This document shows positions 1 to 9,800 of a stretch of 64,000 bases of DNA, piece by piece. The stretch is from Trichaptum fuscoviolaceum (taxonomy: Eukaryota > Basidiomycota > Agaricomycetes > Hymenochaetales > Trichaptaceae): NCBI GenBank assembly GCA_910574455.1, contig CAJSYZ010000007.1:4106461-4170460 (forward strand). The letters are read 5' to 3'. Below the pieces are notes generated by a model. That model saw only the letters and a program-made list of their open reading frames with translations. It did no database searches and was not told the origin of the DNA. Positions within the stretch are counted from its first letter, which is position 1. Each line of letters begins with the position of its first letter. The position numbers and the translations under genes are program-made.

Positions 1-728
1 GTTTCCGGCCAACAGGTAGGAGAGGGGGGGGAAGGAGGGACGAGAAGGCCTGAGACTATGTCGTGGCCGAACTCTTCAACGAGGATGTGGAAGATGAGAT
101 CCGAAGCGGTGTCAGGGATAGGGAGGTGGGGACAAAGAGAATCGTGGTCGTCAGTAAGTTGAGAAAGAGAGGAAGAAGCAACCTCTGATCTGCGTGTGAG
201 TAGGTACGACATCAGTTCAGACACGATTTTGTGTGGATAGTAAACTGATTTGACGTGGTGAAGCGGATGCGCAAGCTTGAGGACGTTACGCATGAGAAGT
301 ACGGGGAGCTTAGATAAATGATCACGAATAATGTTGTCAGGGATTTGAAAGAGAGGATAGGCATGGGGAAGGCAATTCCGAGAAGCACGAGGGGGAGTGG
401 AACGTAGACATCGAGAGACCATGGAGCCAAAGGCATTGTCGACTAGTTTAGATATCAATTGAACGCGTGAGGAATCCTGAGTAGCATGAAGCTGAAGGGA
501 ATACGCGAGCGAGAACAAGCTCGTATAGCACAAGGAAGCCAAACGCTTTAGATAAGAAGCGCAGGTTTTAGAGAAGACAGCCAACACGGCGTCCTTTTTC
601 ATGAATGTGGCGGCAGGGCACAATTTTGTAAGGAATACTTTGAGATCCTCAACAGTACACCGTTCTGTACGAATGACAATTTCAGATTCAGAGAGATGGA
701 GCCATGCAGGGGACAGGGCTTCGGACAT
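1..728 (-). CDS. Hypothetical protein, N-terminal 242 codons (runs off left edge)
   Basis: An uninterrupted minus-strand reading frame starts at the ATG ending at 728 and stays open for 242 codons to base 3, so its stop lies outside the window. The protein begins MSEALSPAWLHLSESEIVIR and continues as a mostly alpha-helical, Leu/Ser-rich sequence with pairs such as CASYLKRLASLCYTSLFSLA and LRNVLKLAHPLHHVKSVYY-like amphipathic helices. I see no signal peptide and recognise no domain. I chose this ATG because it is the first one in the open frame and a C-rich tract (minus strand) lies about 30 bases upstream. A frame this long in a region otherwise full of broken genes suggests a real, still-functional gene. 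No function is proposed. Confidence 0.7.
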   Translation of the reverse strand, partial: MSEALSPAWLHLSESEIVIRTERCTVEDLKVFLTKLCPAATFMKKDAVLAVFSKTCASYLKRLASLCYTSLFSLAYSLQLHATQDSSRVQLISKLVDNAFGSMVSRCLRSTPPRASRNCLPHAYPLFQIPDNIIRDHLSKLPVLLMRNVLKLAHPLHHVKSVYYPHKIVSELMSYLLTRRSEVASSSLSQLTDDHDSLCPHLPIPDTASDLIFHILVEEFGHDIVSGLLVPPSPPSPTCWPE

Positions 729-759
729 GGTTCGAACGATTATTGACGACGAATTTTGT

Positions 760-784
760 GGGGGTGGGGGGGTGGGGGGGGTGG
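760..784 (+). promoter_or_regulatory. G-run block (G5-T-G7-T-G8-T-G2) just upstream of the minus-strand ATG
   Basis: Four G runs of 5, 7, 8 and 2 bases separated by single T residues lie 32-56 bases upstream of the start codon at 728. On the coding (minus) strand this is a C tract in the presumed 5' leader. The run arrangement fits a G-quadruplex/i-motif-forming sequence; any regulatory role is inference. Confidence 0.4.
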
Positions 785-1789
785 TGTGAGCAACGGACGG
801 GAGGAGAGGACAAAGAAGATATGAGGGAAAAATTAACCACCTGACGTGGGAAAGAAGCGGGTACCTTAGAAAGTGAGACTCGAAAATGAGAGGGAGAGAG
901 ACGTACGGAGAAGCGGAAGGGAAAGTCATTGATATGGAACGATATAGAGAAATTATAGTGAAAAAGGAAGAAGGGTGGAAGTGGGAGGAATACGAAAAGT
1001 GGAAAGAGAAAGAAAAATTAAAAACACAAAGAGAAAAGTGGAGGCACGAGAATCGAACGCTAAGCAGCTTGAAACCAAATTTGGAAAAAAGGATTCAGAG
1101 CGAAGAACCACTGCACCATTGCAGAATATACAAAAGGAAAAATACTAGCAAGTTTGTAAGAAATAACGCGGGCCCGGGGAAGACGGAGCATGAAGGAGAG
1201 AGGAACGAGAGACAGGAACGCGTGTATAGAGCGACAGCAGGAGATAACGACGGAAGCGCTAGGACAAGAAACAAAAACGCACAAGCAACTGAGGAGCAGT
1301 GGGTAAAATAATATAACAAACAAGAATAGACCACAGAAGCAGGGAAAAGGTACGGAATAATAATGAAATGAAAACCATAAAAACCAAGAATGAACGAGTT
1401 AGACGGAAAATAAACTAAGAAAAGAAGATTTAGGCTACACATGAAACAAAAAAGACTGTTTACCAGGCACGAAGTAGATAAGAGAAAATTTGCGATTGGC
1501 TAGGGGCGTGAGAATCTGCTTACTTTCTGTAAAACTGGATTAAAGTTCACGACGACACATCCCTCCCTCAGCTACGCTTCGTGTCGGGGAATCATCAGAA
1601 AAAGAAGATAAAATATGAATAGAGTATAGTTACATACCATCAGAACCAAAAATACAAAGATTTGAAGGCCATCCTGTGGATGGATGGATGTCGAGGGGGA
1701 TGGATGGACGACGACGAAGTGGAAAGAGAGAGAGAGGGAGGAGGTCGTTGAATGCGACGCGTCACGGTCTTGCTCAAGTTGGTAATTCA
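785..1789. other. Gene-free stretch with a long purine-rich strand
   Basis: From about 790 to 1330 the plus strand is strongly A/G-rich, giving a Lys/Glu/Arg-rich open frame (886-1311) that looks like composition rather than a gene. Read on the minus strand this is a C/T-rich tract upstream of the gene at 1-728, as is common in fungal promoters. No other structure was seen up to about 1.79 kb, apart from a short GGATGGATGGATG run near 1677-1710. Confidence 0.4.
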
Positions 1790-3640
1790 AACTCCGCAGC
1801 ATCATCGCGCCTCAAGCTTCGAATCGCTAAGTCCGCAAAAAACATCAGAGTTGGTTCAAACTTCAGACTATTTCCAGCTACGCGTCTTCAATTACAACAC
1901 TCACGAGAAAGTGACCGCATTTGAGGCCCATCAGCATTGTGCTGACGGGCTGCAATGATATGACGATCAAGGCTTAGGACTGGGACAAAGAGTGGAAGTG
2001 TATTCAGGTGCGTATATCCACTGCTTCAAAATGAGACTTTGTCTAATTATCTCTGAAGATAGAAGGACACACGCACTCCATCATGAACCTTGTATTCAAC
2101 CTCAAGGACACCAACACCTTCGCCTCCTCTTGTCTTGATTACACCATGAAGATGTTGTCACTCAGCTCCTCGACGCCGAATTTCACCCTCGAGGCACATC
2201 AGAAGGGCGGCATAAACTATGTTGACTTCTACCCCGGTGACAAACTGTATCTTGTCACGAGCGGTGACGACCGAACAATCGAAATCTGGGACTACCTCAG
2301 CAAAAGTTATGTACAGACGTTGGAGGACACACCAACAACGTCTCGTTTGCCATATTCCACCCTAGTCTTCCCTTGATCGTCAGCGGTTCGGAACGATTAA
2401 GATCTGGAACTCGGGCACGTGCCGCCTGGAAATTACCTCAAGCAACGCTCTTGTACGCGCATGGTGCATTACCGTCCGACCGCAGGGGAACGAGGTTGGC
2501 GTAGGGTATGACGAAGGTGTGGTCGTGGTCAAACTTGGCCGTGACGAGCCTTCCACAAGCAAGTTTCCTCTCTTCATCCTAGACTTCTACACGCTAACAT
2601 GGAATGATAGCCCAATATACCTGCTGGGCAACATCCCCGCTCACAACCGTGTTTATCTTGCCGATAAAGACATTAAAGTGTTCGGTTACTCCCTGTCTTT
2701 GAACCTCACCGAGTATCAGAGTGCAATCCTGCGTGGGGATATGGAGGCTGCGGAGGAGATCCCGCCGACTGTACCGAAAGAGCAGCGGAGCAAAGTCGCG
2801 CGTTTCCTAGAAGCCCGAGGTACGTCTTTGATAACCATCGAATTCAGCAGAAAAACTGACTCAATCGTTCTCCTTTTCACAGATCTTAAGGAGCTCGCGT
2901 TACAGGTTACAACAGACCCTGATCACAAGTTCGACCTCGCACTTCAACTCGACGATCTAGACGCGGCCCTGGAGATCGCACGTACAACACCCAAGCACGA
3001 GGCGGAGTCGAAGTGGAAGGCTGTCGGTGACCGCGCGCTGGCCGTCTGGCACCTCGACCTCGCACGGGAACGCTTTGCGAATGCAGGGGATCTGAGCGCT
3101 CTCATGCTCCTTCTGCTAGCGATAGGCGACCGGGATGGTCTCAAGAAACTCGCTGAGCAAGCCGGTGAGTATTCATACCGTTTTAAATAGCTCTTTAGGT
3201 TTCTGAGGATTTATTGTAGAGGAGAAGGGCCAAAACAACCTTGCGTTCGCGAGTCGGCTGCAGCTCGGCGACGCGACTGCATGCGTCGACCTGCTGGTGA
3301 AGACCGACAGAGCGCCGGAAGCTGCGCTCTTCGCTCGTACATTTGCGCCTAGGTATGTGATACATCTATTCAAAGGATGAAGAGGCTGTTTATTCCTTCC
3401 CTCAATACTCCTCGTAGCCTCGTCCCAAAGACCGTGAGTGCATGGCGGACAAATCTCGACTTAAAAGGCCGCAAAAAGATCGCAACAGCAATCGCATCAC
3501 CCGAGGAAAACCCTGAGCTTTTCTCTGAAGGGTGGGCGGACGCACTAGAAAGAGAGAAGGTGATGGAAGCGCAGCAGGCTGGCATACAAGTGATCGGACA
3601 TTCTGGTACGTGTCCCATTTTACCTGCTGCACACTGCAAA
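1790..3640 (+). pseudogene. SEC27: COPI coat beta-prime subunit remnant (SEC27/COPB2)
   Basis: COPI beta-prime carries two WD40 propellers and an alpha-solenoid and coats Golgi-to-ER vesicles. Recognisable pieces in order are DDFQLRVFNYNTHEKV-like sequence (1850-1925), MNLVFN.KDTNTFASSCLD (2083), GDDRTIEIWDYLSKSYVQTL (2265-2320), VGVGYDEGVVVVKLGRDEP (2490-2545), LGNIPAHNRVYLADKD (2620-2670), DLKELALQVTTDPDHKFDL (2883) and IASPEENPELFSEGWADAL (3490-3545). Introns at 2008-2062 and 2820-2882 keep their sites. A Trp codon is TAG just before DWDKEWKCIQ (near 1975). The frame changes near 1930, 2370 and 2400, and the second propeller is almost absent: GRDEP is followed within about 25 codons by YLLGNIPAHN. 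This is a decayed extra copy; an intact gene should exist elsewhere in the genome. Confidence 0.85.
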
Positions 3641-3714
3641 TAATCATATTACAACGTCTTTTGGAGGCTTGAGGTTACCCGGAAAACGCATGATCCTCAC
3701 GTACTTTAGCAGAG

Positions 3715-5341
3715 GTGATGATCCTACGCATGTCCCACCCATCCCCGAATGCGCGCGAATACATCATGGCCCTCGGTTTACTCCTCTTGTCTCATGCCCC
3801 CGGACAACCGATTACCGTTACGCTGGAGACGTACAATGAGACGCTCAATCGTCAGATTACGCCCAATGTTCGCACCTACAAGACTATGATTCTGGCATTG
3901 TGCGAGTGTGACAAGGAGGTCCAACGAGTCATCGGTCAGCTCGAATGGCGGCAAAGGCGGCGTGAATTCAATGCCAAGAGATACACGTTGGATTTACCAG
4001 AATTGGAGCAGGTTCAAATGCTTCGTAGGGAAGATAACTTTAAAGGGAATCTATCATGTTCTCCTCCGTTCTTGCGCGCTTCATTGCAATGTCGACGCTG
4101 CAGTTCGTATCTGGACCCATATCGAAGACATCACCCATTTTCAACCCAATGCTATGTGCTATCTCCACCTCCTGAGTACCTACGTGTCGACCGGCGACAT
4201 ATCATTAGCACAAGACGTGCTCACGGAGTTCTGTTTGGCCTCGGCCGAGGGTCGCGTCTCCTGGGACGTTGCAGAAGGCGTCGAGGATCTTTCGACTTAC
4301 ATCCTTAGCGACGACGTACGCCCTGGGCAGGCGCGTGCGGCGCAAATGCTCATGTGGATAAAGATAGCCGAGGCGTATTTCCTGGCGAAGCAGCCCGTGA
4401 AGGCTTTCGCACTTCTCGAGGAAATGATAGACACGAAAGCAAGCGTTCTGTTCGTCCCGGCCGATGTTCCCCCTCCCTGCTCAGCGGTCTATACTGCCTT
4501 CATAACTGGGTCAATACGGAGCGATGACATACACTCGGCCCTCGCGTGTTCAGATGCTAGAGCAGAATACAGTCGCCGTGCACGCTTTGGAGCCTTCGCT
4601 ACGCACACCGCACCCCAATCAGGCCGCCTGGAACACGATACTCGAAGCACTGGCAAAGGAAAAGATGCTCCCCAAATTCAACCGCCTATACTGCACTCTG
4701 CTGGATGTGGCCGATTGCGACGGTTTGCATATCAGCGACTACGACCGGATCGCCATCTTCGAGCTCAGAGTCGAGAATCTCCGCCGCCATCCTGATCTTC
4801 CTAAGGAGGAGTTCGACGAGATCGTGTCGTACCTCCTCAATCTGGAATACCGCACGGGCGCCATCACGTACTCGCTCGGGCACAGCCACGACAATTTCTT
4901 CATCGCCTTCCTCGGTGTCTGGGCCCAGCGCGGTCAGTACGCCGACGCCTAGTAGCTCCTCGAGAATTTTGTTCAGTAAGGCGTGCAGTTCCTCGACGAC
5001 GCGAAGGCATTTGGCGAGCTCGATGCGCAGATGATCATCAGTCGGTGCTGCACAGCGCGATGGACAGAGTCCTTCTTATCAAGGACAAGGATGGGGAATT
5101 ACCGCACTCATGCACTGGATTTCGTCACTCGCCTCGGCTCAGTCATGACTAGATTGGACTTGCTTCCCGACATTCGCGCATGCGCGCCGATCTTGCAGGC
5201 TTACAGCGCAGCTTTGCCAAAGGAGAAGTTGGGTCTGTACCGGGACGGACGGCGCGTGCTGAAGGCGCTCGAGAGCAATAAAGAGAAGCAGTTCATGGAC
5301 TGGTATTCAATCGAGGATGCCATGATAACCATTGTACAGTA
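3715..5341 (+). pseudogene. Pentatricopeptide-repeat (PPR) protein remnant
   Basis: PPR proteins bind organellar RNA, in fungi mostly in mitochondria. Repeat-like pieces are ITPNVRTYKTMILALCE (from about 3857), FQPNAMCYLHLLSTYVSTGD (from about 4139), NQAAWNTILEALAKEKMLPK (from about 4620) and LDLLPDIRACAPILQAYSAA (from about 5155). Each matches the helix-turn-helix pattern with a Pro-Asn/Asp start. The coding frame changes at about 4050, 4540, 4950 and 5080, with an in-frame stop at 4950, and not all changes sit at plausible introns. A decayed gene is therefore more likely than a multi-exon one. It ends at TAG 5341 after EDAMITIVQ. It follows the COPI remnant on the same strand with about 75 bases between; the pair may have been duplicated together from a linked locus. 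Confidence 0.7.
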
Positions 5342-6479
5342 GCTTATATGAAAATAGAACACCTTCTGATGCCACTGGCAATGTTAAGACAATTGTGTGA
5401 AAATGTAGCTCATATAACCTTTGTACAAACAGCTATCGGACAGACACATCAATACAGTAGATTTTAAGACTCTTATATTTGATTCTAGCTCTTTGTAATA
5501 ACTACAACAGGCTGGCAGCTTCACTATAATCTTATTACCAGAATGCTGTCAGTACGACAGAGGCCTTGTCAGATAGCAGCATGATGATATCAGATGATAT
5601 GCTGCCGTCTGCATGGCAGCTCCCTGATATTGCTAAATCGGGACGACATCCGATTATATACGCCGGAATCGTCCGAAATCGGCTACCATTTGGGAGCCTT
5701 TTTCCCGATGTTGGAGTTGTATCCGATTCAATACCATATTTGGAAGAATGTTCTCATAGTTATTTCAGGTGTCAATACATAGATATGTACATCAATATAC
5801 ACGTAGTACAGCACAGTAAGTAAATTAGTAAAATCATGTCATAAAAGAAGAGGAAATGAAGATAAAGTTATAATAGCATATAAGGAAGACAAAAGGAGAG
5901 TTAAAATTAGTTTAAGTATATATCGAGATATAGATGTATCAGATACTTAACTGAAATCGGATGCAGAGCTGGAATCGGATGCATGAATTGTATCGCATGC
6001 TTGAATAGTAATAAATGTTAGTTGACAGCACCAAAACAGAGCAAAGACAATACTTACATTCGTAGGAAGGTCAATGTCGTCAGAGAATGGCCCAAACAAG
6101 AGCTAGCATTCCTCATAGATGTTAGTGAAATTTGTAGCAGAATAAACAAAACACTTACTAGCACAATGGCGCCGTCGCAGGCCATATTGGTCACTGATGA
6201 CAGAGGGCCCGGCACATCAACCCTTGAGCTTGCACAAATATTCAAAGTCTGTTATATTCAAGAAAGGAAGAAACATACATTTATGCCACAACATAGGAGA
6301 ACGAGAGAGAAGAAGAACTTCGTGAATTGTCTTTGGGAGGCTTTAAATGTTACTAAAATCACTATATTTCGGGCAGGCTTCGGCGGGTCTCGGCATACCA
6401 TAAATGGAATATTTGAAGCCTGCCCTCATACAAAGCACATGACTGACGCGTGCTTGTTTGACAATCACAAGACCGTGTT
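5342..6479. other. AT-rich intergenic stretch with one unrecognised ORF
   Basis: No recognisable gene. It contains the left arm of a 17-base perfect inverted match (5711-5727) to 8037-8053, and several copies of the word ATCGGATGCA/TATCGGATACA around 5960-6000. A frame from about 6022 to 6570 (182 codons) is open but resembles nothing I know; its last part overlaps the start of the kinase remnant. Confidence 0.35.
5711..5727 (+). repeat. Left arm of a 17-base inverted match
   Basis: The sequence TTGGAGTTGTATCCGAT is found here and, as its exact reverse complement, at 8037-8053. The arms lie 2.3 kb apart and bracket the kinase remnant. No target-site duplication was identified. Confidence 0.45.
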
Positions 6480-7908
6480 ACTCCCACGGTCGTCTGAAGT
6501 TGCCTTGCCGCCTGTGCCAGTGAGCACCGGGAGCTCGTGTTTACAGAGAAAAGCATCCTTTCTCTTTTGACGACAACTCACCATATTTTACCCCTTTGAT
6601 AGAATCTTTCATACATCCTTTCAACTCCTCGATCGTACAAGGTCTTGCTCCCGGAGGCAACCTGAGGGACACCTTGTACTACTATAAGACTTAATTCCGG
6701 ATGCACAAGGTCAAGTTCCTCATGGCACAGCTCGTACGTCCTTCCTTTCTCTAATCAAGTTTGTTCTTCCAGCTGACTTTCTACATTGTCACACCGTGAG
6801 TGTCATGCAGGATGACAACATCGTCCACCATGATTACAATCCCGAGAACATCTTTCTGGACGAACACAGGCGGCTGGTCGTTGGCGGTTTTGGACTAGGG
6901 CACGTGTACCGACACGTCATGGGCAGCTGTCTCGAGGCAATGAGGACCGAAGACTTCTGGCATTGTACGTCAGGTGAGCGCGGCACTCCTAGTTATATGG
7001 CACCAGAGATGCTTCATGACGATCAAGGCCAACAACTTATCCGTCAGAGTTATCTTCTACGAGCTTGTCCTCGGAAGAGTGAGTCTTCTTTCCATTGTCA
7101 TGGGCTTTGTCACTGACTGATTGTTCCTCCAGCATCCGTTCCGTGGCCGTGATCGGAGCCACCTTCAGAAGAGGGTGCTCTTCGACGATCCTCCTTTCCC
7201 CGATTGGTTCAGCAAATACTTCTACCCGGCATCCACTTTAATGTGAAGGTTACTTGCCAAGACCAAGAACCCCGACCATAGCATCTCGATGGAAGATGCT
7301 AAGGACAGCATCTTCTTCAATGATATGTAAGTAGTTTGTCCTTTGAAATATGCTCGTTACTGATCTTCACTGCAACTACAGGAACTGGACTCAGGTTGCG
7401 AACAAGGCACAGCCTATCCCTGTAGGATGGGAGCCACAGGCGCCAAAAGTCAAGACTGAAGCCTGCGTCAGCAAGCGCATTCTCGTCGACGATCCCTATC
7501 AGCTTCTGCGCTGGCGCCCCATCCTAGCTGACTACGCCTTCGTGTCAGCAGTTCGATTCGACAACGGGAAGGAGTCAAAGGTCAAACAGCCCGCACCCAT
7601 GCCCGCACCCGCCGACTTGGTAGACATGTGTATGGAACACCTCGCCGTCGGTATGCAGATTGTGGATATGCGAGCGCGACGGTCACCAGACATTCAGCAA
7701 TGTTCCGCTGGAGAACCCGACCTCAAGCACACTGGCAACCCAGGGTGACTGCGAGATGTCAAACAAAGCCGAGCTCTCGATTGCCTTAGCGGTGCGTCAC
7801 AGATTGCCTAACGACTCTACGCGTGTTGATGATCTATACGCCGACGAAGAGTCTGTTAATATCATCCTCAACTACGACGGCAAAGCAGGTTTGGTCACTG
7901 ATAAGTAG
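6480..7908 (+). pseudogene. AGC-type Ser/Thr protein kinase remnant
   Basis: Pieces of a kinase domain are present in order: part of the N-lobe (YFTPLIESFIHPFN, then APGGNLRDTLYYYK, 6580-6690), catalytic loop HHDYNPENIFLD (about 6830), GTPSYMAPEML (about 6982) and HPFRGRD after an intron (about 7134). The end of the C-lobe and tail follow (IFFNDMNWTQVANKAQPIPV, 7313-7425), which is the usual AGC arrangement. The catalytic-loop Asp is kept, but the Mg-binding DFG is GFG (GGFGLGHVY). In-frame stops occur near 6692 and 7244, and the glycine-rich loop and VAIK lysine were not found. The last part (7650-7908) is open but unrecognised. An inverted 17-base match lies on either side (5711 and 8037), so the remnant may have moved as part of a small element. 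Confidence 0.75.
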
Positions 7909-8036
7909 CTAGATTCCTGTAAGGCTGTAACTATGTACTTGTATACCTTAAATATATCATTATATTCGACTTCAGACGTGCACGCACCAGCCAATGAGCT
8001 GGTTGTGATAAATATTTAATGAATGCACATGATTGT

Positions 8037-8053
8037 ATCGGATACAACTCCAA
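8037..8053 (-). repeat. Right arm of the 17-base inverted match
   Basis: Reverse complement of 5711-5727. It lies about 70 bases left of the start of the large tandem array. The surrounding words (ATCGGATACA) also occur near the left arm. Confidence 0.45.
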
Positions 8054-8575
8054 ATAAGGAAATGAATCGGATACACTGTAATGACAGATTACGATACAAC
8101 TTATGAGCTGTGGAGATCGATTATTTGTCTGGGTTCTGGAACATAACAGACGCAGTACAAAAGCACAATAGACATTGAATAGTACCTTGAATCGGACTCG
8201 AAGCAATGGTCTTGAGTAAGGTTGTGCACGAGAGGTCAAACTGAAAGTCAACCCCGAGATAGAAATCAGCAAAGCATGCAATTACGGATTGAACTCACAT
8301 ATTGTCACTTACAGCGCAAATGCAATATTGAGCATGGTGCATGCAGGACCATTGAGACGTGGGTGATATAATGTAGTAGAGAGGCAAGTGCAAGAGGAGA
8401 AGATGAGGAGAGAGAGGAGAGATGGCGAAGAGCCTGAGGAACTTGGGGACAGACTGGACCAGTATTTATACCTTTCAAAAGCTACAGACTCCGTCAGACA
8501 GAACACGAGAGAGGTATAATCGGCCGATACTCACTGACTCATTTACGACACAGGGAAAAAGCCAAGCGAAGAAGA

Positions 8576-9004
8576 ATGGCCAATTTCTACAGTGTCCGAG
8601 CATACCTCCAAACCAGTGTTTCGAGCACCGTGCAGCTGTCCCTCTCGTCCCGTCCCTCTAACCACTTGCAACGACCTCCAGCAGGGATTCCAGACCTCAC
8701 CATCACCCTCCAATCCTCCAGAATGTGGCCAAAAAGCTCAGAATATGCCAAATGCACTCTCTGTGCAGACGGCAAAGTGCTCACAAAAATACAGCCTTCG
8801 GACATTCCAGACAGCGGCTACGCACTAGCATCATTCCCACAGCATAACCGAGACCCTGAACCCCTGGTTTCTGATGCGAAAAGAGCGATGCGAAGTATGG
8901 AGGACTTCTTCCGAGTGAATGGGACGTATGAGCCGTGCTGCAGTTGCACGGCTTGCTCGAGTCGAGTTCGTGAGCTGGGGGGAGACGGGGTGGTACATCT
9001 TTGA
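8576..9004 (+). CDS. Conserved 142-codon ORF of the array (copy 1)
   Basis: Reading frame starting MANFYSVRAYLQTSVSSTVQ, with two Cys-pair patches (CTLCADGK and CCSCTACSS) and ending GGDGVVHL. It is identical in copy 2. In copy 3 the only coding change is an in-frame three-base insertion adding one Ser in the CCSCTACSS patch, which is weak evidence that the frame is kept. No domain recognised; the Cys pairs could bind metal, but that is a guess. It may also be an exon of a larger gene or chance. Confidence 0.35.
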   Translation: MANFYSVRAYLQTSVSSTVQLSLSSRPSNHLQRPPAGIPDLTITLQSSRMWPKSSEYAKCTLCADGKVLTKIQPSDIPDSGYALASFPQHNRDPEPLVSDAKRAMRSMEDFFRVNGTYEPCCSCTACSSRVRELGGDGVVHL

Positions 9005-9800
9005 AGCTTAGGGTCTATACATGATACTTCAGTAGTCATTGTTGCAGCACAAAGCTTAGGTATGTTGGCAATGTGTGTCAAACAGGCCTACAGCAGATGG
9101 ACAGAGCTCACCCGGAGATTCTGCAATTTGGACAGTTTCGCTCGCATATTTCGCTTATCGGGTAGTATTACGTCCAACATAGAGGCCTTCCATGCGTTTC
9201 AGGACCTTCCATCAGACGTGGATAGTGTCCCGAGCGTTGCGAGCCATGGAAGGAGGTGCGAGAGGCCGGGAGAGCACTCACCTCTCCGTGTCTGGATTTC
9301 GGGGCTGAGATGCGGGGCAGCATAGACTTGCATGCTGGTGTAGAGGCCAATGCCAATAAAGATGCTGAAATCCAGAGGTTGGTGCAATGAGATAGGTTCA
9401 ATGGCCTGCTCGCAGGTCATGGTTGAAGAGCAGGAGGTTGAGCCAGGATTGGCAGCACGCATTGACCCTGCTTACGTAATCCATTTCCGGCCGGTGCAGA
9501 TTTCTGCATTTTCTCCTTTGATTGCTTTGGTTTTAGAAATCAGAGCCTTCAAAGTAGTTACAGGCTTCAATCTGTATAATAGCACATATATTATGACATT
9601 GAAATGTTCAAATAATTGAGGGAATGAGCCCGAAACTCGACCCTGAGCAATTTAAGCGAGCATCGGCAATCTTGTGCAGTATAAAGCTTGTCTTTCCTCC
9701 GTCTCTGTGTTTCCCTTCCCCACAACAGTATTTTTTTCCGCTGTCTAACTGTGCATCTATCTGATCTGCCTTCAGCGTCGCGATTTGGAGACACAAAGAT
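9005..9800. other. Array, stretch without a supported gene
   Basis: Open frames occur on both strands. The best is a minus-strand exon-like piece (9291-9462) reading MTCEQAIEPISLHQPLDFSI followed by a membrane-like FIGIGLYTSMQVYAAP and a GTGAGT donor, but I could not join it to a gene. It is repeated in copies 2 and 3. Confidence 0.3.

Noticed and set aside
886..1311. Lys/Glu-rich 141-codon plus-strand ORF
   Set aside because: It follows from an A/G-rich strand; no domain, no introns, and it lies in the presumed promoter of the minus-strand gene.
1576..1591. CTTCGTGTCGGGGAAT also occurs near 44369
   Set aside because: A single shared 16-base word is about what chance gives in 64 kb, and the flanks do not match.
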